Below are positions 1 through 8,682 of a stretch of 64,000 nucleotides of DNA, piece after piece. Source of the stretch: Saccharopolyspora gloriosae (GTDB lineage Bacteria > Actinomycetota > Actinomycetes > Mycobacteriales > Pseudonocardiaceae); NCBI RefSeq assembly GCF_022828475.1, contig NZ_CP059557.1, positions 1,488,001 through 1,552,000 of the forward strand, read 5' to 3'. A model generated the notes under the pieces. That model was not told the DNA's origin. It saw only the letters and a list, made by a program, of their open reading frames with translations, and searched no databases. Every line of letters begins with the position of its first letter. The stretch's first letter is position 1. The position numbers were made by a program, and so were the translations under genes.

Positions 1-842
1 ACCTCGGCGTCGGTCCCGTGCCGCAGCGCGACTCGCAACTCGCCGGAGCCGGTGATGAGTTCGACCTGACCCGCCGCGGCCTCGGCGACGGTGACGGCCC
101 CGCTGCCGGAACGCACCAGCACATCCGACTCCACGGCACCGAGCCAGACCGAACCGCTGCCGGTCACGACGGACGACGCGGCCCGCACGGACGCGATCTC
201 CACGTCACCGCTGCCGCTGCGCGCCTGCACACCGGCGGCCATGTCGCCCAGGCGCAGCGCCCCGGAACCGGTACGGGCGACGGTGCTTCCGGCGGCCTGC
301 TCGACCGAGACCGCGCCGCCACCGGACTGCACCTGCACCCGCCCCGCTGGACCGGTCACCCGCACCTCGCCGCCGGCCGACCGGAGTCCGAGCTGAGACT
401 CCGCAGGTGCGCGAACGGTGACCGCCAGCGGGACCGTGCGCAGCGGCACCACCGTCGGAGTGCGCACCGTGAGCCGGTTGCCGGTGAGGTCGATCCGCGT
501 CTGGCGCACCGCCTCGGCGATCGGTTCGCGGGGACCACCGCGATCACCGAAGGCGCGTTCGCCGAGGCCACCGCGCGTCGTTTCACCGAACTGATCGCTG
601 ACCCAGCTCAGCAGGCCGGTGAGTCCGCTGCGCCAATCGGTGCCGCCGGCCTCGGTGTCGTGGCGGACCTCGATGTGCGTGACCGCCGTCTTGGCCAGCT
701 CCACCGTGATCGAGCCGATGCTGTTGCCGATGTCGACCTCGATGGGAGCGGCGGTGTCGAAATCCTGCGTCCGCACCAGGTCGTTCGGTTCCCGGCCGCC
801 GGACTCCTCGGAGCCCTGCCGACCCGTGCCGTTGCCGCTCAT
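1..842 (-). CDS. DUF4097-family beta-repeat protein, C-terminus cut by window edge
   Basis: An open frame runs from ATG at 842 leftwards to the window edge without a stop, about 280 residues so far. After a short polar N-terminus it is built of short repeats rich in SGSG, SGGG and TGSG turns alternating with V-x-V strands, for example TGSGSVWLGAV and RSGSGAVTVAEA. That is the pattern of the DUF4097 (putative adhesin) beta-helix fold. No signal peptide or membrane segment is seen in the visible part. A good ribosome site, GGGAGAGG, lies just before the ATG. It starts 25 bases after the stop of the ribbon-helix-helix gene, so the two are probably one operon; a DNA-binding protein paired with a DUF4097 protein is, as I recall, common in actinomycetes. 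Molecular function is unknown. Confidence 0.8.
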   Translation of the reverse strand, partial: MSGNGTGRQGSEESGGREPNDLVRTQDFDTAAPIEVDIGNSIGSITVELAKTAVTHIEVRHDTEAGGTDWRSGLTGLLSWVSDQFGETTRGGLGERAFGDRGGPREPIAEAVRQTRIDLTGNRLTVRTPTVVPLRTVPLAVTVRAPAESQLGLRSAGGEVRVTGPAGRVQVQSGGGAVSVEQAAGSTVARTGSGALRLGDMAAGVQARSGSGDVEIASVRAASSVVTGSGSVWLGAVESDVLVRSGSGAVTVAEAAAGQVELITGSGELRVALRHGTDAE

Positions 843-867
843 GGCCTCTCCCGCCTTCCCGTCGCGC

Positions 868-1443
868 TCAGCCGTGCACCCAGCCGTGGAGCCGTGAACC
901 GGGACCGTCGTCCGGTCCGTCGGGGCGCCAGCGGCCGGCTCCGGGCGGTCCCCACCCGGGGCCGCCGCCCCCCGGGCGGTGGCGATCCCACGGCCCACGT
1001 GGTCTGCCGCCCTGCAGCGCGCCCTGCACGGCCTGCGCCACCCAGGTGTTCAGCGAGACGCCTTGCGTCGATGCCGCATTCTCGGCCTGCCCTTTGATCT
1101 CGTCGAGCAGCCGCAGCGTGATCCTGCTGATGTCGCCGCCGTCGGCGCCGGGCGGCGGAGGAGGTGGTCGTTCCTCCTCGGTCGCGGAGGCCCGAGAGGT
1201 GCCACCGCCGCTGACGACGACGCGGACGTCGCGCCCGTCGAGCCGGACATCGACGACCTGACCGTCGAGGTGCGTCGTCACTTCGGCGGCGAGGTCGGAG
1301 AGCGCGTTCATGATCGCGAGCCGGGTCGCGGGCTCGATCGCGGCGGAGAGCGCGGCTGCGGTCTGCCGGGTCTGCTCGTCGCCCGCCGACGCGGCGGAAG
1401 CGAGGTCTTCCCGGAGCTGTGCGATGTAAGGGCTGAGGTCCAT
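868..1443 (-). CDS. HicB-type ribbon-helix-helix (Arc-like) DNA-binding protein
   Basis: This 191-residue protein starts at ATG 1443. The N-terminal third is an alpha-helical region, followed by a proline-rich linker. Residues about 107-145 (ISRITLRLLDEIKGQAE then GVSLNTWVAQAVQGAL) look like a ribbon-helix-helix fold: a strand with alternating residues, then two helices with a SLNTWV turn as in HicB/Arc antitoxins. The C-terminal 45 residues are Gly/Pro/Arg-rich and probably disordered. It probably autoregulates the operon it forms with the DUF4097 gene, since palindromes lie right at its start. No HicA toxin is next to it, so calling it an antitoxin would be unsupported. Confidence 0.7.
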   Translation of the reverse strand: MDLSPYIAQLREDLASAASAGDEQTRQTAAALSAAIEPATRLAIMNALSDLAAEVTTHLDGQVVDVRLDGRDVRVVVSGGGTSRASATEEERPPPPPPGADGGDISRITLRLLDEIKGQAENAASTQGVSLNTWVAQAVQGALQGGRPRGPWDRHRPGGGGPGWGPPGAGRWRPDGPDDGPGSRLHGWVHG

Positions 1444-1492
1444 GACACCACTATGGCGTCGTTCATGACGTCGTGCAAGAACACCATGGTGT
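1444..1492 (-). promoter_or_regulatory. Leaderless promoter with two operator-like palindromes for the ribbon-helix-helix gene
   Basis: Read on the minus strand there is TTGCAC (1478-1473), 17 bases, then CATAGT (1455-1450), which places the transcription start on or next to the A of ATG 1443. No Shine-Dalgarno sequence can fit. Two palindromes cover the promoter: perfect ACACCATGGTGT at 1481-1492 and imperfect GACaCCActaTGGcGTC at 1444-1460. They share the half-site ACACCA/TGG-GT and lie upstream of the -35 and over the -10, as expected for autorepression. Confidence 0.5.
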
Positions 1493-1644
1493 CAATCTGC
1501 ATCAGCGAGTCGTCATGATCGGTGCGCAGGGCAGTCCGGCGAGAGCGTCGGCGCCGCCGGTTACGCTCGAAAACGCTGGCACCCGGCACTGCGGGGCAGG
1601 CGGCACAACATCCGCAAAGACCGACGAGAAGGGGTCCGCGCACC

Positions 1645-2397
1645 GTGACCGAGATCGTGGCGCCGAAGGTTCAGCTGATCGGCAAGACCGAGTTCTTCCC
1701 GCCGGCCGACGTGGACTGGTCCACCGACGCCGACGGCGGCCAAGCGCTCGCGGAATTCGCCGGCCGGGCCTGCTACCAGTCCTGGCACAAGCCGAACCCG
1801 GCGACCGCGACGAACGCGGGCTACCTCCGGCACATCATGGAGGTCGGCCACCTCTCGGTCCTGGAACACGGCTCGGTCACCTTCTACCTGACCGGGATGT
1901 CGCGGTCGCTGACCCACGAACTGATCCGGCACCGGCACTTCTCCTACTCGCAGCTGTCCCAGCGCTACGTCCCGGAACGCGACGCCGCGATGGTGGAGCC
2001 CGAAGTGATCGCCGAGGACCCCGCGCTGCACGAGAAATTCGTGCAGGCCACCGAGGCGAGCGCCGCCGCGTACACCGAACTGCTGGACGCGTTGCAGGAG
2101 AAGTTCGCCGACGAGCCGCAGGCGACGCTGCGCCGCAAGCAGGCCCGGCAGGCCGCCCGCGCGGTACTGCCCAACGCCACCGAGACCCGCATCGTCGTCA
2201 GCGGGAACTACCGCGCATGGCGGCACTTCGTGGCGATGCGCGCCAGCGAGCACGCCGACGTCGAGATCCGCGCGCTCGCCGTCGAATGCCTGCGGCAGCT
2301 GCAGAAGGCGGCGCCGAACGTGTTCGGCGACTTCGAGATCACCGGCCTGCAGGACGGATCCGAGGTCGCCTCCAGCCCGTTCGTCAGCGAAGGCTGA
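1645..2397 (+). CDS. thyX: Flavin-dependent thymidylate synthase ThyX
   Basis: ThyX makes dTMP from dUMP using methylene-tetrahydrofolate and FAD/NADPH, in the cytoplasm. The 250-residue protein carries the ThyX signature [13 protein letters not shown] at residues 95-107 (R-H-R, then S seven residues on), and later [10 protein letters not shown] and NYRAWRHF, which match the substrate-binding arginines of the family. Its length is normal. The GTG start at 1645 was chosen because it follows AGAAGGGG and gives the conserved N-terminus; the frame is open further upstream but that part has no family similarity. In M. tuberculosis thyX is directly followed by dapA and RNase J. Here a kinase and a TIGR03085 gene sit between them. 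Confidence 0.96.
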   Translation: MTEIVAPKVQLIGKTEFFPPADVDWSTDADGGQALAEFAGRACYQSWHKPNPATATNAGYLRHIMEVGHLSVLEHGSVTFYLTGMSRSLTHELIRHRHFSYSQLSQRYVPERDAAMVEPEVIAEDPALHEKFVQATEASAAAYTELLDALQEKFADEPQATLRRKQARQAARAVLPNATETRIVVSGNYRAWRHFVAMRASEHADVEIRALAVECLRQLQKAAPNVFGDFEITGLQDGSEVASSPFVSEG

Positions 2398-2581
2398 CGG
2401 GAACCGCGACGGCGCACTGCTACCTGCGCACCACCGACGGCGTGCGGTCGACCACCTCCGTCACCACCGGGTGAACCCGCGTCGGCACCCGTTCGTGCGG
2501 CGGGAAAGCGTGCGAATGCCGACCACCGGGCGATTCGGAATGACATGATCGCCGCTCTGCGGTCATCGGGAGGGATGCGGC

Positions 2582-4045
2582 GTGGTGGAGCTGACGGACG
2601 CGGAGATGCGCTTCATCGGGGGCCGCTACGAGGTGACCGGTGAGCTCGGGCGCGGCGGCATGGGCGTCGTCTGGCGTGCCCGGGACACCAGGATCGGCCG
2701 TGATGTCGCGATCAAGCAGCTGCACGTGCCGGAAGGCCTGCCCGCGGCGGAGCGGCACGTGCTCGAGGAACGCCTCATGCAGGAGGTCCGCGTCGCCGGA
2801 AGGCTCAGCGACCCCGGAGTGGTCACGGTCCACGACGTGTTCAGCGAGAACGGCGCCACGTTCATCGTGATGGAACTGGTGGATCCCGTGACGCTCAGCG
2901 ACGTCGTCGGGCCGCAGCGGCCGATGCCCGCGGCGCAGGTGGCGGACCTGGCGTTGCGGGTGCTCTCGGCGCTGGAGGCGGCGCACACCGCCGGGATCGT
3001 GCACCGCGACGTCAAGCCGAGCAACATCATGATTTCGGGAAACGGCGTGAAACTCGCCGATTTCGGCATCGCGCAGACCGTGGACGATCCGCGTCTGACC
3101 ACCACCGGCGCGCTCATCGGTTCCCCCGCGTTCATGGCCCCGGAACGCATCCAAGGCCACGACGCGACGCCCGCGAGCGACCTCTGGTCCTTGGGGGCGA
3201 CGTTGTTCTTCGCGTTGGAGGGCTGGCTGCCGTTCGACCGGCAGACGACCGCGGCGACGCTGAACGCGGTGCTCAACGAGACCCCCCGGATGTCCCGTGA
3301 CCACGGGGTTCTCGGCGTGTTGGTGGCGGGCCTGCTCACCGCCGATCCGCGCGCCCGGCTCACCCCGGACCAGGCCCGCGCGCTGCTGTCGGAACCCGGC
3401 CCCGGGCGGGGCAGGACGGTCGAGCCCGGCCCGTCCACGCCGCGTCGCTGGTGGCTGATCGGGGCGGCGCCCGTGGCGGTGGCGCTGTTCGTGTCCGGCC
3501 TGCTGCTCGGCCGGCTCGTTCCGGCCACCGGCGATCCGGCGGGGTCCGCCGCCCCGGTCGCCGGGAACCCGCTGGTCGTGGGGCCGCAGCAGCCGACGTT
3601 GACCTACGGGGAAGGCGGGGAGCTGACGCCGTTCGACCTGGGCGAGGACAACCGGTGCGCAGACACCGCACTGGAACCGGGCGGCCGCGTCACGCAGGAG
3701 CGGTTCCGCCCGTGCGACGCCGCGCACGACGTCGAGATCTACACCAGCGGCGACGTGTTCGGCGGGCGCTCGACCAGCGACGTCAGCTATCCCGGTCAGC
3801 AGGAACTCGCACGGTTCGCCGAGGGCATGTGCGGCGCGTACTTCGCCACCGACAAGATCGAAGTCCCGGACAAGGACCGGGCGTTGCGCTACGGCGCGGT
3901 GATCCCGACCGCGCAGGCGTGGGAGGCCAAACGGCGGACCTCGATGGACGACGACAGCTCCAACGACGAGGGCGCTCAGATCGTGTACTGCTACGTGCGC
4001 AGCGCCGACGGCACGCCGTTGACGACACCGGTCGTTCCGGACTGA
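2582..4045 (+). CDS. Membrane Ser/Thr protein kinase with septum-formation-type outer domain
   Basis: The 487-residue protein has a complete Hanks-type kinase domain at about residues 16-270: glycine loop GRGGMG, ATP lysine K45 (VAIK), HRDVKPSN with catalytic D142, DFG at 160-162 and APE at 186-188. One membrane helix follows at about 290-312. The outer C-terminal part (about 355-475) has four cysteines (359, 378, 417, 470), a CDAAHDVEIY segment, YPG and a final VYCYV, which resembles the Septum_form family. There are no PASTA repeats, so it is not PknB. The GTG start at 2582 follows GGGAGGG. It lies 20 bases before the TIGR03085 gene and may be co-transcribed with it. A role in sensing the cell surface or septum is inference. 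Confidence 0.88.
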   Translation: MVELTDAEMRFIGGRYEVTGELGRGGMGVVWRARDTRIGRDVAIKQLHVPEGLPAAERHVLEERLMQEVRVAGRLSDPGVVTVHDVFSENGATFIVMELVDPVTLSDVVGPQRPMPAAQVADLALRVLSALEAAHTAGIVHRDVKPSNIMISGNGVKLADFGIAQTVDDPRLTTTGALIGSPAFMAPERIQGHDATPASDLWSLGATLFFALEGWLPFDRQTTAATLNAVLNETPRMSRDHGVLGVLVAGLLTADPRARLTPDQARALLSEPGPGRGRTVEPGPSTPRRWWLIGAAPVAVALFVSGLLLGRLVPATGDPAGSAAPVAGNPLVVGPQQPTLTYGEGGELTPFDLGEDNRCADTALEPGGRVTQERFRPCDAAHDVEIYTSGDVFGGRSTSDVSYPGQQELARFAEGMCGAYFATDKIEVPDKDRALRYGAVIPTAQAWEAKRRTSMDDDSSNDEGAQIVYCYVRSADGTPLTTPVVPD

Positions 4046-4064
4046 ACCCCGGTAAGGTGAGCGC

Positions 4065-4691
4065 ATGGGTGTGGCCAATGACGAACGCCGTGAACTGTGC
4101 GACCTGTTCGACCGGGTCGGGCCGGACGCGCCGACGCTGTGCGGTGAGTGGAAGACCAAGGACCTCGCGGTGCACCTGGTGCTGCGCGAACGGCGTCCCG
4201 ACGCGCTGGTGGGCAAGGTCGTCAAGGCGCTGGCAGAGCGCGGCGACAAGGTGGAGCAGGGACTGCGCGAGCAGCCGTGGCCGGAACTGATCGCCACGGT
4301 GCGCGGCGGTGCGCCGAAGTGGAATCCGCTGGCCATCGGCGCGGTGGACGAGACGGTCAACACCGCCGAGTTCTTCGTGCACCACGAGGACGTGCGGCGG
4401 GCGCAGCCGGGCTGGCAGCCGCGGCCGTCCGAGCCCGAGCGCGAAGAGGCGCTGTGGAAATCGTTGTCCCGGGTGGCGAAGGTCTTCTACGGCCGCAGCC
4501 CGGTGGGCGTGGTGCTGCGCCGCCCGGACGGCACCGAGATCGCCGCGAAGCGCGGCCCGCGCACCGTGCGCATCAGCGGTGAGCCGAGCGAACTGCTGCT
4601 GCACGCGTTCGGCCGCCGCCAGGTCCGCGTGGACATAGACGGAAACGAAGCCGACGTCCTGGCCGTTGAAGATCTACGTCGTTCTTTCTGA
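4065..4691 (+). CDS. TIGR03085-family (maleylpyruvate isomerase/DinB-like) protein
   Basis: The 208-residue protein has the features of the actinobacterial TIGR03085 family: an N-terminal four-helix DinB-like part with LCGEWKTKDLAVHL (a Trp-x-x-x-D-x-x-x-H arrangement used for metal or thiol chemistry), then EFFVHHEDVRRAQPGW, and a small C-terminal domain (RTVRISGEPSELLLHAFGR). Relatives include mycothiol-dependent enzymes, but no substrate is known for this family. The start at ATG 4065 follows GTAAGGTGAG. It sits 20 bases after the kinase gene and is followed by structured repeat copy 1. Confidence 0.8.
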   Translation: MGVANDERRELCDLFDRVGPDAPTLCGEWKTKDLAVHLVLRERRPDALVGKVVKALAERGDKVEQGLREQPWPELIATVRGGAPKWNPLAIGAVDETVNTAEFFVHHEDVRRAQPGWQPRPSEPEREEALWKSLSRVAKVFYGRSPVGVVLRRPDGTEIAAKRGPRTVRISGEPSELLLHAFGRRQVRVDIDGNEADVLAVEDLRRSF

Positions 4692-4695
4692 GGCT

Positions 4696-4947
4696 CCGGT
4701 CGTTTTTCTTTGGTGGTCGGGTGGCGGAACCTCAGTCGGTCTCTCGCTGCGGGATCTTTTTCCCGAGTGGCTTCGCCACGAGGGAAAAAGCCGTCCTCGC
4801 GAGAGACCAACTGAGAACCCGCCGGTGAGCGGCTTTTTGACGTGGGCTATGCGCTTTGCGCATACAGGCACGGCTACGCCGCAAAGCATGGCCTTCGGCC
4901 GTATGGGCTCGGCTTTGTCGTCAGGCAGTGGGGGCCTTGCTCGCCTT
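4696..4947 (+). repeat. Structured intergenic element, copy 1
   Basis: This is one of four related elements in the window. The outer stem is CTCAGTCGGTCTCTCGC (4731-4747) with its partner at 4799-4815, with one C-A mismatch. The inner hairpin is CTTTTTCCC (4756-4764) with GGGAAAAAG (4782-4790), capped by GTGGC-TTC-GCCAC. Then come a short G+C stem plus T-run (CCGCCGGTGAGCGGCTTTTT), hairpin TATGCGC-TTT-GCGCATA (4848-4864) and a tail of GGC-A-CGGC mini-hairpins. It lies downstream of the TIGR03085 gene and before dapA. The rest of the gap, 4948-5125, shows nothing beyond the probable dapA promoter. Confidence 0.85.
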
Positions 4948-5125
4948 GATTTTGGTTCGTGTTGCGGAAATCCGGTTGTTAGGGCGCTGATTCGCGGGAA
5001 CATGGACGGTATTCGGCAACTCGGGGCGTGAGGTTTCCGCGATCTTCGGTGGCGCGGTGCGGTCTTGCCGGGCGCGGTCGATGCGGCGCGCTGACCAGTG
5101 GACTCACCAGGTAGCGTCAAGGGCT

Positions 5126-6067
5126 ATGACCGTCTGTCCCACCGCCACTGAAGGTCGGCCGTTCGGCCGGGTCCTGACCGCCATGGTGACGCCGTTCGAC
5201 GCGGACGGGAAACTCGACCTGGCGCTGGCTCAGGAGCTCGCGACCTACCTCGTCGATCACGTCGGCAACGATGGCCTGGTCGTCAACGGCACCACGGGTG
5301 AAAGCCCCACGACCAGTGATGACGAGAAAGAGCAGTTGCTGCGCGCCGTCGTCGACGCGGTAGGGGACCGCGCGACGGTGGTCGCCGGAGCGGGCACGAA
5401 CAACACCGTGCACTCCGTGGAGTTGGCCCGCACCGCGGAAAAAGCAGGCGCGCACGGGCTGCTCGTGGTGACCCCGTACTACTCGCGCCCGCCGCAGGAA
5501 GGGCTGCTGTCGCACTTCACGACGGTGGCCGACGCGACCGAGCTGCCGGTGATGCTCTACGACATCCCGCCCCGCTCGGTGGTGCCCATCCACACCGACA
5601 CGCTCAAGCGGCTCGCGGAACACCCGCGGATCAAGGCCGTGAAGGACTCCAAGCACGACCTGTGGGCGGGCAGCGAGGTGCTGTCCAACAGCGACTTGGC
5701 CTACTACTCCGGCGAGGATCCGCTGAACCTGCCGTGGCTGTCGGTGGGCGCGGTCGGCTTCGTCAGCGTGATCGGGCACGTCGTCGGTGATCGACTGCGC
5801 AAGATGCTCGACGCGTACGAGGCGGGCGACATCGCCACCGCCAAGGAACTGCACGTCGGGCTGATGCCGGTGTACCGGTCGATGAACTTCGTGGGCGGTG
5901 TGATCTTCTCGAAGACGGCGCTGCGGTTGTGCGGTTATGAGACCGGGCATCCCCGGCTGCCGTTGCCGCAGGCCACCGATGAGCAGGTGCGGGTCATCAC
6001 CAGCGATCTGTGGGACGCCGGTCTGGTCCTGGTCAATCCCGACGCCGCAGCAGAGGTGCACCGTTGA
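5126..6067 (+). CDS. dapA: 4-hydroxy-tetrahydrodipicolinate synthase DapA
   Basis: DapA condenses pyruvate with aspartate semialdehyde, the first committed step to diaminopimelate (cell wall) and lysine. The 313-residue TIM-barrel protein shows GTTGES (55-60), the catalytic Tyr in MLYDIPPRS (Y145) and the Schiff-base lysine K173 in AVKDSK. The ATG at 5126 gives the normal N-terminus; an upstream ATG at 5057 would add 23 unrelated residues. Its stop overlaps the RNase J start (TTGA), so the two genes are translationally coupled as in other actinobacteria. Confidence 0.96.
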   Translation: MTVCPTATEGRPFGRVLTAMVTPFDADGKLDLALAQELATYLVDHVGNDGLVVNGTTGESPTTSDDEKEQLLRAVVDAVGDRATVVAGAGTNNTVHSVELARTAEKAGAHGLLVVTPYYSRPPQEGLLSHFTTVADATELPVMLYDIPPRSVVPIHTDTLKRLAEHPRIKAVKDSKHDLWAGSEVLSNSDLAYYSGEDPLNLPWLSVGAVGFVSVIGHVVGDRLRKMLDAYEAGDIATAKELHVGLMPVYRSMNFVGGVIFSKTALRLCGYETGHPRLPLPQATDEQVRVITSDLWDAGLVLVNPDAAAEVHR

Positions 6068-7788
6068 GCGCTCGCGCAACATCTACCGAAAATCACCCCG
6101 TGACGCCGACCGCGTCGGCGCCGCCGCCTGCGCTGGCCGAGGGCGGGCTGCGGGTGACCGCACTGGGCGGCATCGGCGAAGTCGGCCGCAACATGACCGT
6201 GTTCGAGCACGAGGGCAAGCTGCTCATCGTCGACTGCGGGGTGCTGTTCCCGGAGGACGACTCGCCCGGCGTTGACCTGATCCTGCCGGACTTCGGGGCG
6301 ATCGAGAACCGGCTGGACGACGTCGAGGCCGTGGTGCTCACGCACGGCCACGAGGACCACATCGGCGCGGTGCCGTTCCTGTTGCGGCTGCGCCCGGACC
6401 TGCCGGTGATCGGCTCGAAGTTCACGTTGGCGCTGCTGGCCGCGAAGTGCAAGGAACACCGCCAGGACCCGGTGCTGATCGAGGTCGCCGAGGGCCAGCA
6501 CAGCAAGCACGGCGTGTTCGACCTGGAGTTCTTCGCCGTCAACCACTCGATCCCGGACGCGCTGGCGGTGGCGATCCGCACGCCCGCCGGGGTGGTGCTG
6601 CACACCGGTGACATCAAGCTGGACCAGTTGCCGCTGGACGGCAGGCTCACCGACCTGGCCGGGTTCTCCCGCTTGGGCGACGAGGGCGTGGACCTGTTCC
6701 TGGTGGACTCCACGAACGCCGAGGTGCCGGGTTTCGTCACGCCGGAGCGCGAGATCGGCCCGGTGCTGGACCGGGTGATCGGCAAGGCGACGCAGCGGCT
6801 GATCGTGGCCTGCTTCGCCAGCCACGTGCACCGGGTGCAGCAGGTGCTGGACGTCGCCGAGCAGCACGGCCGCAAGGTCTGCTTCGTGGGCCGTTCGATG
6901 GTGCGCAACATGGGCATCGCGAACGACCTGGGCATCCTGCGGGTGCCGCCGGGCCTGCTGGTGGAGCTGGACGAGGCGCTGGCGATGCCGGAGCACCTGG
7001 TGCTGTTCGTGTCGACGGGTTCGCAGGGCGAGCCGCTCTCGGCGCTGTCCCGGATGGCCCGCGGTGAGCACAAGCAGATCCGGATCCGCGCCGGTGACAC
7101 CGTGGTGCTGGCGAGTTCGCTGATCCCCGGCAACGAGACCGCCGTGTTCGGCGTGGTCAACGGACTGGTCCGGTTGGGCGCCGACGTGGTGCACCAGGGC
7201 GGGGCGAAGGTCCACGTCTCCGGGCACGCGTCGGCCGGTGAGCTCCTGTACCTGTACAACGCGGTGCGCCCGAGCAACGTCATGCCGGTGCACGGCGAGT
7301 GGCGGCACCTGCGCGCGAACGCCGAACTGGCCCGGTTGACCGGGGTGGCGTCGGAGCGCGTGGTGATCGCAGAGGACGGCGTGGTGGTCGACATGGTCGA
7401 CGGCATCGCGAAGGTCTCCGGCCGCGTCGAGGTCGGGCACGTGTACGTGGACGGCCTGTCCGTCGGCGACGTCGGCGAGTCGACCCTGTCGGACCGGCTG
7501 GTGCTGGGCGAGGGCGGTTTCATCTCGATCACCGTGGCGGTGGAGGCGGCGACGGGCCGGGCGGTGTCCAGCCCGACGATCTCCGGCCGCGGTTTCTCCG
7601 ACGACCCGAAAGCGCTGGACGACGTGGTGCCGCTGGTGGAGATGGAGCTGGCGCGCACCGAATCGGAGGGCATCGCCGACACGCACCGCATCGCGCAGGC
7701 CGTGCGCCGCGTGGTCGGCAAGTGGGTCGCGGACAAGTACCGCCGCCGCCCGATGATCGTCCCGAACGTGCTGCCGGTCGGTTCCTGA
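6064..7788 (+). CDS. rnj: Ribonuclease J
   Basis: RNase J is a zinc-dependent metallo-beta-lactamase/beta-CASP nuclease with 5'-3' exonuclease and endonuclease activity in mRNA decay and rRNA maturation. The 574-residue protein has the metal motif HGHEDH (residues 94-99), later NHSIPD and HTGDIK, the beta-CASP segments CFASHVHR, STGSQGE and HVSGHAS, and the C-terminal RNase J domain. The TTG at 6064 was chosen because it overlaps the dapA stop and follows AGAGGTG; GTG at 6100 is the alternative and would remove 12 residues of unconserved leader. A strong hairpin at 7898-7928 follows. Confidence 0.93.
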   Translation: MSARATSTENHPVTPTASAPPPALAEGGLRVTALGGIGEVGRNMTVFEHEGKLLIVDCGVLFPEDDSPGVDLILPDFGAIENRLDDVEAVVLTHGHEDHIGAVPFLLRLRPDLPVIGSKFTLALLAAKCKEHRQDPVLIEVAEGQHSKHGVFDLEFFAVNHSIPDALAVAIRTPAGVVLHTGDIKLDQLPLDGRLTDLAGFSRLGDEGVDLFLVDSTNAEVPGFVTPEREIGPVLDRVIGKATQRLIVACFASHVHRVQQVLDVAEQHGRKVCFVGRSMVRNMGIANDLGILRVPPGLLVELDEALAMPEHLVLFVSTGSQGEPLSALSRMARGEHKQIRIRAGDTVVLASSLIPGNETAVFGVVNGLVRLGADVVHQGGAKVHVSGHASAGELLYLYNAVRPSNVMPVHGEWRHLRANAELARLTGVASERVVIAEDGVVVDMVDGIAKVSGRVEVGHVYVDGLSVGDVGESTLSDRLVLGEGGFISITVAVEAATGRAVSSPTISGRGFSDDPKALDDVVPLVEMELARTESEGIADTHRIAQAVRRVVGKWVADKYRRRPMIVPNVLPVGS

Positions 7789-7897
7789 TCCGTCGCCGTG
7801 GTCGGAAACCTGGTGCGCGCACTGGGGTTCCGATCGCGAGGACATCCCTCGACGGTCTCGACGATGCCGTCGCGGTCCGATCGAGCAGCTGATTTCG

Positions 7898-7928
7898 ATG
7901 CCCCGAGCCGAGTTCCGGCTCGGGGCAT
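7898..7928 (+). terminator. Hairpin terminator after RNase J
   Basis: A perfect 13-base-pair stem, ATGCCCCGAGCCG (7898-7910) with its complement at 7916-7928, encloses a 5-base loop. There is no clear T-run, as is usual in high G+C actinomycetes. It lies between rnj and the convergent membrane gene and could serve both strands. Confidence 0.75.
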
Positions 7929-7997
7929 TCGTCGTCGGAGCCGTCCGGTGATGCGCACGATGTCGTGCTCGCCCGGGTGCGTCGTCCGCCGTGGGAC

Positions 7998-8648
7998 TCA
8001 GTTCCCGGCGGCGTCGAGCAGCCAGTGGTAGCGCATGCGCAGTGCTCGTTCCGTGCTGGCCAGCGCCGCGCCGATGGTGAGGGCGGTGTTGAGCCACAGC
8101 GGGAGGTGCAGCGGCGATTCGAAGATCCCGATGTTCTCGGCGATGGGAGGTACCCGGGAGATCGGCTCCGCGATCTGGATGACGAGCAGGATCACCCCGA
8201 TGACCAGCAGCGCCACCGAGAGAAATCCGATCACGCGGCTCGTGGCCGGGTGGTCGCGTTCGAGGCGGGCGCGGCGTCCTTCCGCGGACTTCGGGTCCGG
8301 GACGAGCTGGTGCTCCGCGCCCGCTGCGGTCACGTAGTGGCAGCGCTTGAGCCCGACCTGGCTCGCCGCGACCTCGATCGTGCCGCCGTCCACGGGGAAG
8401 GCGGCGGGGAGTTTGGACACGGCGTGGTGCCTGCCGTCGCGGAACAGGTGCGCCTTGACCTCGCCGTTCTTGTCGCCCATGGGCCGGGCCTCGACGGCGT
8501 ACACGGTGCGGTGTCCGTCGCGGTGGTAGAGCGTGAGGTAGAGCAGCGATCGGCTGAACTGCTGCCACCAGCGGAAGGGCTTCAAGGCACGCCCGTCTCC
8601 GCTCTTCACGCGTTGCGCCGCCCGGCTCCGCCGCCACTCCTCGAACAT
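7998..8648 (-). CDS. Membrane protein of unknown function
   Basis: I do not recognise this 216-residue protein. The N-terminal half is soluble and strand-rich (LLYLTLYHRDGHRTVYAVEARP, then an alternating beta pattern), followed by charged KSAEGRRARLERDHP. Two hydrophobic helices follow at about 140-160 (VIGFLSVALLVIGVILLVIQI) and 182-197. The ATG at 8648 has weak ribosome-site support. It diverges from the TetR gene across a region with three operator copies, so it is probably a target of that regulator. Confidence 0.65.
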   Translation of the reverse strand: MFEEWRRSRAAQRVKSGDGRALKPFRWWQQFSRSLLYLTLYHRDGHRTVYAVEARPMGDKNGEVKAHLFRDGRHHAVSKLPAAFPVDGGTIEVAASQVGLKRCHYVTAAGAEHQLVPDPKSAEGRRARLERDHPATSRVIGFLSVALLVIGVILLVIQIAEPISRVPPIAENIGIFESPLHLPLWLNTALTIGAALASTERALRMRYHWLLDAAGN

Positions 8649-8682
8649 GCCCGCCCCTTCATCGATGCCCCCGGAAAGTCCT

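Noticed and set aside
4674-5120. 148-codon minus-strand frame over copy 1 (also 29622-30620 over copy 2)
   Set aside because: The shared peptide (CAKRIAHVKKP...GGFSV) comes from the repeated element read backwards, not from a conserved gene.
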